Under the pieces are notes generated by a model, which did not search any database, had not been told where the DNA came from, and saw nothing but the letters and a program-made list of their open reading frames with translations. This document shows positions 1 to 6,895 of a stretch of DNA of 64,000 bases, one piece after another. The position numbers and the translations under genes are program-made. Position 1 is the stretch's first letter; each line of letters begins with the position of its first letter. This DNA is from JAGDVO01 sp964590075 [NCBI: uncultured Aquificales bacterium]. GTDB lineage: Bacteria; Thermosulfidibacterota; Thermosulfidibacteria; Thermosulfidibacterales. The DNA lies in assembly GCA_964590075.1 (NCBI GenBank), contig CAZPXS010000003.1:131185-195184 (forward strand), read 5' to 3'.

Positions 1-21
1 ATTACACCAAGGAGGTTTACA

Positions 22-795
22 ATGAGTAACCTAGTTACATACGAAGAAAGGGATAGTGTAGGAATAATCACATTAAACAATCCGGAAAAGAGAAACGCCC
101 TTACTAAGGAAATGATAGTAGAGGTAAGGAGGATACTTGAAAGGGTAGGTGAAGAGAAGAAAGTAAAGGTTATAGTTTTTAGAGGAGAGGGTAAAGGTTT
201 CTGCTCAGGTCATTACTATGAGGATGTGCTGCAGGAAAGTATCAAGGATGTTTACGATGTATTCACAGAGTGTAGTAAAATGTTCAAGACTATGAAAGAA
301 ATACCTCAAGTAACAATAGCGAGTGTTCATGGTTTCGCGGCTGGCGCAGGTTGTCAACTCGTTGGCGCATGCGATCTAGCGGTTGCCGAAGAGGGAACGC
401 TGTTTATGACTCCAGGTATAAAATTCGGCTTCTTCTGCGCAACCCCTGGTGTATATGTATTCAGGAATTTATCGAGAAAAAGGGCAGCGGAGATGCTATT
501 TACAGGAGAACCTATAGATGCTAACAAAGCCTATGAATGGGGGTTGATAAACAGAATAGCCCCACGTGGAAAACTTATGGAAGTTACGATGGAACTCGCC
601 TCATTAATCACAAGATTCAGTCTAAACGTAATATCACTCGGCAAAAGATTATTCCATTCCCAGCTTGACATGGGAGAGTTGGAAGCCCTAGAATATGCAT
701 CTAACCTGATAGTCGTAAATGCCAAGATGGAAGACACTAAGGAGGGTATTAAGGCATTCTTGGAAAAGAGGGAACCTATCTGGAAGGAAAGATAG
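22..795 (+). CDS. Enoyl-CoA hydratase/isomerase family protein (crotonase fold, ECHDC3-like)
   Basis: 257 residues, a full-length crotonase-fold protein. ATG start preceded by AAGGAGG. The oxyanion-hole segments are visible: KGFCSGHYYED (about residues 58-68) and HGFAAGAGCQL (103-113), followed by the TGEPIDANKA-YEWGL helix (161-175). The two glutamates that catalyse hydration in enoyl-CoA hydratase are absent: Gln112 stands where GGGCEL has Glu, and Gly132 where FGQPE has Glu. The segment FGFFCATPGV (135-144) resembles, from memory, the poorly characterised ECHDC3 subgroup. It therefore probably binds an acyl-CoA thioester but may not be a hydratase; the substrate is unknown. Its 3' end overlaps the reading frame of ubiE, suggesting co-transcription. 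Position beside ubiE/menG invites a MenB call, but the MenB-specific motifs are not present. Confidence 0.85.
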   Translation: MSNLVTYEERDSVGIITLNNPEKRNALTKEMIVEVRRILERVGEEKKVKVIVFRGEGKGFCSGHYYEDVLQESIKDVYDVFTECSKMFKTMKEIPQVTIASVHGFAAGAGCQLVGACDLAVAEEGTLFMTPGIKFGFFCATPGVYVFRNLSRKRAAEMLFTGEPIDANKAYEWGLINRIAPRGKLMEVTMELASLITRFSLNVISLGKRLFHSQLDMGELEALEYASNLIVVNAKMEDTKEGIKAFLEKREPIWKER

Positions 796-1454
796 ATACA
801 AGGAAACTCTTCGATAGGATAGCCGACAGATACGATCTACTAAACAGGCTACTGTCAGGCGGGATAGATATATACTGGAGACGTGTGTTAGCACTTAATA
901 TCGGAAAGGGTGGATTAATCCTCGATGTTGCTACAGGAACCTACGACGTTGCCATAGCCATATGTAAAGTCATCAAGAACTGTAAAGTTATAGGTATAGA
1001 TCCAAGTATGAATATGCTGAAGGTTGGATTACCAAAGATCAAGAATAAAAATATAATTCCGATACAGGGGGTAGGGGAGGAGTTACCATTTAGATCGGAA
1101 GTGTTCGACGCTGTAACGATAGCCTTTGGGATAAGGAACGTTAGGGACAGGAAAAGAGTCCTAAATGAATTCTATAGAGTATTGAAGAGAGATGGTAGGT
1201 TACTGATACTTGAATTTTCGTTACCCAAGGGAATCTTTGGTAAAATCTACGATCTTTACTTTAGAAAGGTACTACCTGCCATAGGATCCATAATCTCGAA
1301 GGATAACTACGCCTATAGGTATTTACCAGAATCCGTCCATTCCTTCCCAGATCCAGAAAATTTCATGCTAGAGATTAAAAAAGCCGGTTTTTCAAATATA
1401 AGGTCTATTCCGCTAACCTTTGGTATATGCCATTTATATATAGCGGAAAAGTAG
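780..1454 (+). CDS. ubiE: Demethylmenaquinone/2-polyprenyl-benzoquinol methyltransferase UbiE/MenG, likely CTG start
   Basis: SAM-dependent C-methyltransferase of menaquinone (or ubiquinone) synthesis, 224 residues from the proposed start. Visible family motifs are the N-terminal YDLLNRLLSGG, the SAM site ILDVATGTYD (with Tyr where most members have Gly), GIDPSMNML, IAFGIRNVRDR, and RVLKRDGRLLILEFSLP, the second UbiE signature. The first ATG/GTG/TTG in frame is GTG at 885, which would remove the conserved N-terminal motif encoded at 807-884. The frame is open back to a stop at 750, and the best start is CTG at 780, with GAGGGA (768-773) six bases upstream. That start overlaps the previous gene by 16 bp. 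The gene converges on the minus-strand secreted unknown, two bases away. Family assignment is secure; the start is an inference. Confidence 0.88.
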   Translation: MEGKIDTRKLFDRIADRYDLLNRLLSGGIDIYWRRVLALNIGKGGLILDVATGTYDVAIAICKVIKNCKVIGIDPSMNMLKVGLPKIKNKNIIPIQGVGEELPFRSEVFDAVTIAFGIRNVRDRKRVLNEFYRVLKRDGRLLILEFSLPKGIFGKIYDLYFRKVLPAIGSIISKDNYAYRYLPESVHSFPDPENFMLEIKKAGFSNIRSIPLTFGICHLYIAEK

Positions 1455-1456
1455 AG

Positions 1457-1924
1457 TTATATACTAAATGTGATTACACCGAGGATGAACTTTAAAACCA
1501 ACCGTGATGGGCCTTTAACCTTCGAACAGTTATCGTAAAAAACTATCCTATAGACCTTCTCAGAATCACTCAAGTTTTCCTTCCTAGAGAACTCCTTCGA
1601 TACATCCTCAACCGATTGGGGTAAAAACTCGTTCTCCCCGATTAACTCAAATACCTTCCAGGCGTTGTTGTAGGAACAATCCAGGTTATTCCAAAAGGGA
1701 CTACGTGTTTTGACTTTCAAAATATAAGCCCTTCTATCATCTTTACAGTAGGAGTCGATCAACTCTACTCTTACACTCTCTATCTCCTTACCACCCCTTA
1801 CCTCCTTAAGAACCACCTCATTTCTCTTTTTCACAGGGGAGGAATTGGAAAGATCCTCCCCCTTTATATATCCAGCCACAAGAATAATTGGCACAAGTAT
1901 TATGAATATCGATTTATACCTCAT
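1457..1924 (-). CDS. Hypothetical secreted or membrane-anchored protein
   Basis: About 155 residues from ATG 1924; a GTG at 1933 is an alternative start. The N-terminus is MRYKS followed by a strongly hydrophobic stretch (about residues 5-20) ending near GYIKGE, which looks like an uncleaved anchor or a signal peptide without a clear cleavage site. The remainder is polar, with cysteines in DSYCKDD, LDCSYNN and YDNCSK that might form disulfides outside the cytoplasm. I recognise no family. The start lies inside the 3' end of the upstream UPF0173 hydrolase gene (11 bp overlap), so the two are probably translated from one mRNA. Confidence 0.6.
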   Translation of the reverse strand: MRYKSIFIILVPIILVAGYIKGEDLSNSSPVKKRNEVVLKEVRGGKEIESVRVELIDSYCKDDRRAYILKVKTRSPFWNNLDCSYNNAWKVFELIGENEFLPQSVEDVSKEFSRKENLSDSEKVYRIVFYDNCSKVKGPSRLVLKFILGVITFSI

Positions 1925-2606
1925 AAGTTTCACCAGGCTTAACTACCACACCCTTTGTTTCGGTCTCCCTATTTACCCTCTCCACGAAGGCATTGGGATC
2001 CTGCTCTATCAAGGGCCATGTACTATAGTGCATGGGTATCACAACCTTTGGTTTAATCATCTTTACAGCACATAAGGCATCCTCTGGATCCATGGTAAAG
2101 TTACCGCCTATGGGTAAAAGTGCAACGTCCACTTTGTACATTTTTCCGATCAACTCCATATCCGCTATAACTCCGGTATCTCCAGCGTGGTATATGACCT
2201 TACCAGCAGTCTTTAAGATGAAACCACAGGGATTACCGAGGTAGAGTATCTGACCCTTTTCATCCACGTAACCGGAACCATGGCTTGCAGGAACAAGCTT
2301 TACCCATCCAAAGGGGAATTCCCTAGATCCACCGATGTGCATAGGATGAACGTTTGCACCCTTACTACCACAGAAAGTTGCAAGCTCATAGGGAGCTACT
2401 ATAACCGCGTTGTTCTTCTTCGATATAGCTATAGCATCACCCAAGTGGTCACCGTGACCATGGGTAACCAATATAGCATCGACTACAATGTCCTCAGGTT
2501 TTTTAACCGCCTGAGGATTACCGTTTAAAAAGGGATCGATTATCACTTTCCCCTGTGGACTCTCGATTAACCAGCAGGCATGACCCAGAAAAGTTAACTT
2601 AACCAT
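1914..2606 (-). CDS. Metal-dependent hydrolase, UPF0173 family (metallo-beta-lactamase fold)
   Basis: 230 residues, the usual length of the UPF0173 (YtkL-like) group. Motifs are LGHACWLIE at the N-terminus, IDPFLNGNP, the metal-binding THGHGDHLGD (about residues 49-58), a further histidine in PASHGSG, the aspartate in IYHAGDTG, and IPMHYSTWPL near the C-terminus. Together these give the ligands for a two-metal site, so it should be a cytoplasmic hydrolase; the natural substrate of this family is not established. ATG 2606 follows AAGGAGG at seven-base spacing. It is divergent from the HIT gene and followed by the overlapping secreted unknown. Confidence 0.9.
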   Translation of the reverse strand: MVKLTFLGHACWLIESPQGKVIIDPFLNGNPQAVKKPEDIVVDAILVTHGHGDHLGDAIAISKKNNAVIVAPYELATFCGSKGANVHPMHIGGSREFPFGWVKLVPASHGSGYVDEKGQILYLGNPCGFILKTAGKVIYHAGDTGVIADMELIGKMYKVDVALLPIGGNFTMDPEDALCAVKMIKPKVVIPMHYSTWPLIEQDPNAFVERVNRETETKGVVVKPGETYEV

Positions 2607-2687
2607 GGCTTTACCTCCTTGTATTTTATCGCTATTCTATAATATAAATTTAACAACAAAAGTAATACATTTACAAGGAGGGTTGTA
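2607..2687. promoter_or_regulatory. Divergent AT-rich intergenic promoter region (UPF0173 / HIT)
   Basis: The 81-bp spacer between the divergent UPF0173 and HIT genes has a perfect -10-like TATAAT at 2638-2643 on the plus strand, overlapping AT-rich sequence readable both ways. No good -35 at 16-18 bp spacing was found on either strand, so only the -10 is offered. Strong ribosome binding sites flank both ends. Confidence 0.35.
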
Positions 2688-3095
2688 ATGTGTGTGTTCT
2701 GTAAGATAGTAAATGGAGAGATTCCCTCTGTAAAGGTCTATGAGGATGAAGAATTTTTAGCCTTCCTGGACATAGCTCCCGTAAACAAAGGACATACACT
2801 GGTTATACCTAAAAGACATGCCGAAACCTTTTTAGATCTCACACCCGAGGAAGCTGGAAAACTCTATAAAGTGGTGAATAAAGTAGCAAAAGCGGTAAAA
2901 GAGGCTTTAAACGCAGACGGACTCAATATCCTTGTAAATTCTGGAGAAGCAAGTGGGCAGGAAGTGTTTCATGTACATGTTCATGTAATACCAAGGTTTT
3001 ACACCGATGGTTTTAGATTCGGCTGGAGAAAACAAAAGTACATTGAGAAGGAGATGGAAGAATTTGCCGCAAAAATAAAGGAAAAACTGGTTTAA
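2688..3095 (+). CDS. HIT family nucleotide hydrolase/transferase
   Basis: 135-residue histidine-triad protein. The defining HVHVHVIP motif lies near residues 98-105, with the catalytic histidine in the centre of the triad, and the N-terminal FCKIVNGEIPS segment is typical of the Hint/HinT branch. Cys2 and Cys5 (CVFC) could hold zinc with downstream histidines, as in some HIT proteins. Hint proteins hydrolyse purine nucleoside phosphoramidates; the cellular role in bacteria is unclear. ATG follows AAGGAGGGTTGTA. It ends three bases before the convergent rhomboid gene. Confidence 0.93.
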   Translation: MCVFCKIVNGEIPSVKVYEDEEFLAFLDIAPVNKGHTLVIPKRHAETFLDLTPEEAGKLYKVVNKVAKAVKEALNADGLNILVNSGEASGQEVFHVHVHVIPRFYTDGFRFGWRKQKYIEKEMEEFAAKIKEKLV

Positions 3096-3098
3096 CGG

Positions 3099-3791
3099 CT
3101 AATCTATATAATAGTAGACTTTTCTTTTCGATCTACGCTTAGGGAAGAGGCGGTATAGTATTATACCTGCAACAAAACCGCCCATGTGTGCAAACCAGGC
3201 AACACCGGTTGGAGTATAAAGGGCCAATGAGGCAATACCGTTAAGATACTGCATAAAAAACCATAAACCTATAAATATAAAGGCAGGTACCTTTATTGTT
3301 GTGATAAATATAAATATAAAAACTAATGTAACAATTCTGGCAAAGGGAAACTCTATAAGATAAGCTCCGAGCACACCGCTTATCGCTCCCGAGGCTCCTA
3401 TCAGCGGAACCATAGAATGAGGATATATCACAGAGTGGAAAATTGTGGCTATAATTCCACATAACAGATAAAAAACGAGAAACCTAAAGTGCCCAAGTCT
3501 ATCCTCCACATTGTTACCAAATATCCACAGGTATAGCATATTACCAGCTATATGGAAGAAACCACCATGAAGGAACATGCAGGTTATAATAGAGATATAG
3601 GGGGGGATAAGCCAGTCTCGACTTATCCCCCAAAACCTTGCGGGTACAAAGCCTAACTCTCTGACCAAAGCATTAAAGGTGTAGGGATCAAATTTCAACT
3701 CCCATAAAAAAACCAATATATTCAAAATTATCAAACTAATAGTAACAAAAGGGAATGTCTCAGTTGGATTCTCGTCCTTTATCGGAATCAA
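3099..3791 (-). CDS. Rhomboid family intramembrane serine protease
   Basis: 230 residues with about six hydrophobic segments. The nucleophile motif GASGAISG places the catalytic serine at 134, and AHMGGF supplies the partner His202. FLHGGFFHIAGNM (73-85) is the conserved loop 1/TM2 segment containing HxxxxHxxxN. These are the complete S54 residues, so a working protease cutting within transmembrane helices is likely; its substrate is unknown. The start is TTG at 3791 with GGAGG six bases upstream, overlapping the last 32 bases of clpB, so the two are translationally linked. The C-terminus is short and basic (KRRSKRK), consistent with a cytoplasmic tail. Confidence 0.92.
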   Translation of the reverse strand: MIPIKDENPTETFPFVTISLIILNILVFLWELKFDPYTFNALVRELGFVPARFWGISRDWLIPPYISIITCMFLHGGFFHIAGNMLYLWIFGNNVEDRLGHFRFLVFYLLCGIIATIFHSVIYPHSMVPLIGASGAISGVLGAYLIEFPFARIVTLVFIFIFITTIKVPAFIFIGLWFFMQYLNGIASLALYTPTGVAWFAHMGGFVAGIILYRLFPKRRSKRKVYYYID

Positions 3792-6726
3792 TACTCTCCT
3801 CCATCTTAACTATATCAAAGGTAAATTTGCCATCCCTATAATCCACAATTACCTTATGACCTTCCCTCAAATCACCCTTTATTATAAGCTCCGATATCTC
3901 ATTTTCAATAAACCTTTGAATGGCCCTCTTTAGAGGTCTTGCACCCATAACCGGATCGAATCCTTCCTTTATTATAGCTTCCTTAGCGGACTCTGTAAGC
4001 TCTATACCAATATTTCTATCCTTCAACCTACCTGCCAATCTAGAGATCTGTAGCTCAAGTATCTCTCTTATCTCTCTCTTTGTAAGCGGTCTAAATACTA
4101 TTATCTCATCGATCCTATTGAGAAATTCAGGTCTGAAGTAACTCTTCACAACATCCAAAACCCTGTTCTTAGCTTCCTCAAACAGCTCATTGAACCTCTC
4201 TTCATTCTCCATAGCATCCTTCCTATCAAGTATGCTCCTAAGATACTCGGAACCGAGATTAGATGTCATTATTATAACCGTGTTCCTAAAGGATACCCTT
4301 CTCCCATGTGAATCCGTTAAAATACCGTCGTCAAGGACCTGTAGGAATAGGTCAAAAACCCTAGGATGAGCCTTTTCAATCTCATCGAGTAGTATAACGG
4401 AATATGGTTTTCTCCTTACAGCCTCCGTCAACTTTCCACCTTCCTCGTAACCTACATATCCAGGAGGAGCTCCTATCAACTTAGCCACAGAGTGCTCCTC
4501 CTTAAACTCACTCATATCGAGTCTTATCAACGCATCCTCGCTACCAAAGAGAAACTCGGCCAAAGCTTTTGCAAGCTCAGTCTTCCCCACACCCGTAGGT
4601 CCAAGGAATAGGAATGAACCGAGTGGCCTCTTTGGATCCGATATACCAGCACGAGCCCTTCTTATGGCTTCACATACCGCCTTTACAGCCTCATCCTGAC
4701 CTATCACCCTCTTATGGAGATAGTCCTCCATCTTCAATAACTTTTCCTTCTCCTCTTCCATCATCTTAGACACCGGAATACCCGTCCACTCGGAAACTAC
4801 CTTGGCAACATCTTCCTCATCCACATAGACTTCAACCCTTTCCCCAGCTTCTCTCTTCCTAAGTAGCTTGAGTTCCTTCTCCAACTTGGCCTTCTCGATC
4901 TTTAACTCGGTCTCCCTATCGACGTCTTCTTTCTTAGCAGCCTCTTCAATCTCTTTATCTATCTCCCTCAACCTATTCTCTATATTCTCTATCTTCTTTT
5001 CGATCTCTCTATCCTTTTCCGAAGCCGAAGCGAAGGATACCTCCAGTTTCTTCTTGGTAGCCGCCTGATCTATAGCATCTATAGCCTTATCAGGATTCTT
5101 CCTATCCTGTACGTATCTTGAGGTAAGTTTTACAGCTGCCTCAATAGCACCATCTGTTATCTTGACCTTATGATAGTTTTCGTACCTTTCCTTTAAACCT
5201 TTCAGTATCTCTATAGTATCCTCGTAGGAAGGTTCCTGCACAAATACAGGATGGAACCTTCTCTCTAACGCAGAATCTTTCTCGATGTACTTCCTGTACT
5301 CATCCAGAGTAGTTGCTCCAATTACCCTTATCTCGCCCCTTGCAAGAGCAGGTTTCAATATGTTAGCAGCATCCATAGCTCCTTCCGCTTTACCGGCCCC
5401 AACCAGATTATGGATCTCGTCTATGAATAGTATTACGTCATCCCTATTCTTAACTTCCTCAATCAAGGCCTTTAGACGTTCCTCAAACTCACCGCGGTAT
5501 TTGGTACCTGCAATTAGAGCCCCCATATCTATAGAGTAGATCTTTTTATTCTTAAGCTCATCTGGAACTTCACCCTTAGCTATAAGCTGAGCCAAACCTT
5601 CAACTATAGCGGTCTTTCCTACACCAGCTTCACCTACCAGGACAGGATTATTCTTTTGCTTCCTTATGAGGACCTCCATAACCTGACGAATCTCCTTATC
5701 CCTTCCTATAACAGGATCGAGCTTACCCTCCTTTGCAAGTTTAACGAGATCAACACCAAACCTTTCAAGCGCACTCTTCTCCTCTTCCTTCAGCTCATCT
5801 CTTATCTTACCCATCTTTTCACCTCTCCCCTCTAATGATTTTACTATCTGTTGTAAAATATTACCACCCACCGTATTTGGATGGGCTATAAGTGCATCCA
5901 CTATATCAGAAATACCTATCTCAGAGACACCAACCTTCTCAAGTATGAGATCGATAAAATACGAATTACCAATACCTTCGAATCTCTCGTTAAAAAGTAA
6001 CCTCAGTATCCTCCTTACAATCCTTCTTGGATCGATACCGTTATCCACAAGTTGGATAAGCGAATTGATCATCTTATCGCCAAAATCTATAAGGGTAACT
6101 ATAATCTCATCAGTAGCATTTGGATCGATCTTATACTTTCCAGCTATTTCCCTTATGAAATCCACAAAAGCCTTGGGTACCTCAACTACATCTTCCTTAA
6201 AGGCCCAAGTAATCGAAGGACTTTCGAATTCCTCAAAAAATCTACCGAAAACCTCACTTATAATATCCTCCCCAAAGAACTCCTCAATTAGGGATCTTCT
6301 CCTCCTCTTAGAGGGAACCCATCTCTTTACCCTAATAGGAACTTTATCCTTAATAGATTCTCCCTTCATCGTTCTATATAGCGTTTCATCAACTTGTAAT
6401 AGAAGAGCCCTTAAAGCTTCATCCGCAAAATCTATAGAATACCTACTTCTAAGATCATTTCTAAAATCGATTACCGCCTTTCTATAGGACTCTTCAACAT
6501 TATCGAGTTGAGACTTAAGATTATCTAAAACCCTGTTTACCTCTTGATAGGCACTCCTAAAGTCAATACCCTTATTCTCCAACCATTTCCTGAAAGGATT
6601 CCCATCCTCCATACTAAACAAGGCCCATACCAAATGGTCTGTATCAACTATTGCTTCCTTTAACTCTTCAGCTTTCTTTTTGGCTAAATCCATTAGCCTC
6701 ACCGCATTCTCGTTAAGCTTGGCCAT
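3760..6726 (-). CDS. clpB: AAA+ disaggregase ClpB, with enlarged N-terminal region
   Basis: 988 residues against about 860 for typical ClpB. D1 has Walker A GEAGVGKT (365-372), Walker B ILFIDEIHNLVGAG (from 432) and sensor IGATTLDEY. D2 has GPTGVGKT (709-716), VILLDEIEKAHP and TSNLGS, ending in the D2-small motif GARPLKRAIQ. The linker between them is a moderate charged coiled coil (about 560-640), shorter than the classical ClpB M-domain. The N-terminal Clp_N half near 8-48 (TDHLVWALF) seems separated from a second half (about 268-298, IVDALIAHPN) by roughly 200 extra residues. No ClpP-docking LGF/IGL loop was seen, so protein disaggregation rather than proteolysis is the likely role. It has its own sigma70-type promoter, and GGGGTGAG precedes ATG. 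Confidence 0.9.
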   Translation of the reverse strand: MAKLNENAVRLMDLAKKKAEELKEAIVDTDHLVWALFSMEDGNPFRKWLENKGIDFRSAYQEVNRVLDNLKSQLDNVEESYRKAVIDFRNDLRSRYSIDFADEALRALLLQVDETLYRTMKGESIKDKVPIRVKRWVPSKRRRRSLIEEFFGEDIISEVFGRFFEEFESPSITWAFKEDVVEVPKAFVDFIREIAGKYKIDPNATDEIIVTLIDFGDKMINSLIQLVDNGIDPRRIVRRILRLLFNERFEGIGNSYFIDLILEKVGVSEIGISDIVDALIAHPNTVGGNILQQIVKSLEGRGEKMGKIRDELKEEEKSALERFGVDLVKLAKEGKLDPVIGRDKEIRQVMEVLIRKQKNNPVLVGEAGVGKTAIVEGLAQLIAKGEVPDELKNKKIYSIDMGALIAGTKYRGEFEERLKALIEEVKNRDDVILFIDEIHNLVGAGKAEGAMDAANILKPALARGEIRVIGATTLDEYRKYIEKDSALERRFHPVFVQEPSYEDTIEILKGLKERYENYHKVKITDGAIEAAVKLTSRYVQDRKNPDKAIDAIDQAATKKKLEVSFASASEKDREIEKKIENIENRLREIDKEIEEAAKKEDVDRETELKIEKAKLEKELKLLRKREAGERVEVYVDEEDVAKVVSEWTGIPVSKMMEEEKEKLLKMEDYLHKRVIGQDEAVKAVCEAIRRARAGISDPKRPLGSFLFLGPTGVGKTELAKALAEFLFGSEDALIRLDMSEFKEEHSVAKLIGAPPGYVGYEEGGKLTEAVRRKPYSVILLDEIEKAHPRVFDLFLQVLDDGILTDSHGRRVSFRNTVIIMTSNLGSEYLRSILDRKDAMENEERFNELFEEAKNRVLDVVKSYFRPEFLNRIDEIIVFRPLTKREIREILELQISRLAGRLKDRNIGIELTESAKEAIIKEGFDPVMGARPLKRAIQRFIENEISELIIKGDLREGHKVIVDYRDGKFTFDIVKMEESIDSDKGRESN

Positions 6727-6760
6727 CTCTCACCCCCAGTTAAGGTTTAGTCTACTCTTT

Positions 6761-6788
6761 ATAATAAACTTTATAATCAAATTGTCAA
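6761..6788 (-). promoter_or_regulatory. sigma70-type promoter of clpB
   Basis: Read on the minus strand: perfect -35 TTGACA (6788-6783), 16-bp spacer, -10 TATTAT (6766-6761, five of six). The predicted start is near 6754, giving a leader of about 28 nt containing the GGGGTGAG ribosome binding site. No CIRCE-type inverted repeat was seen. Confidence 0.65.
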
Positions 6789-6853
6789 TAGAAAAACAAA
6801 AAAGGAAGGATAAAGGTGCTCCTCCATAAGACCTATATTGAAAGTAACAATAA

Positions 6854-6882
6854 TTGACAGTAGCAACGTACTGTAATAATAT
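6854..6882 (+). promoter_or_regulatory. sigma70-type promoter of the ABC permease gene
   Basis: Perfect -35 TTGACA (6854-6859), 17-bp spacer, -10 TAATAT (6877-6882, four of six). The predicted start near 6889 leaves only about 7-13 nt before ATG 6896 or ATG 6902. The in-frame TTG at 6854 is therefore better explained as the -35 box than as a start codon. Confidence 0.5.
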
Positions 6883-6895
6883 TTCACAGTTAACA

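Noticed and set aside
1-21. Possible end of an upstream gene in the first bases
   Set aside because: A stop (TGA 23-25) in one frame would suit a gene overlapping the first ATG, but seven codons are too few to support any call.
22-795. Calling the crotonase MenB because it lies beside ubiE/menG
   Set aside because: MenB-specific segments are not present, and the FGFFCATPGV region fits another subgroup; position alone is not enough.
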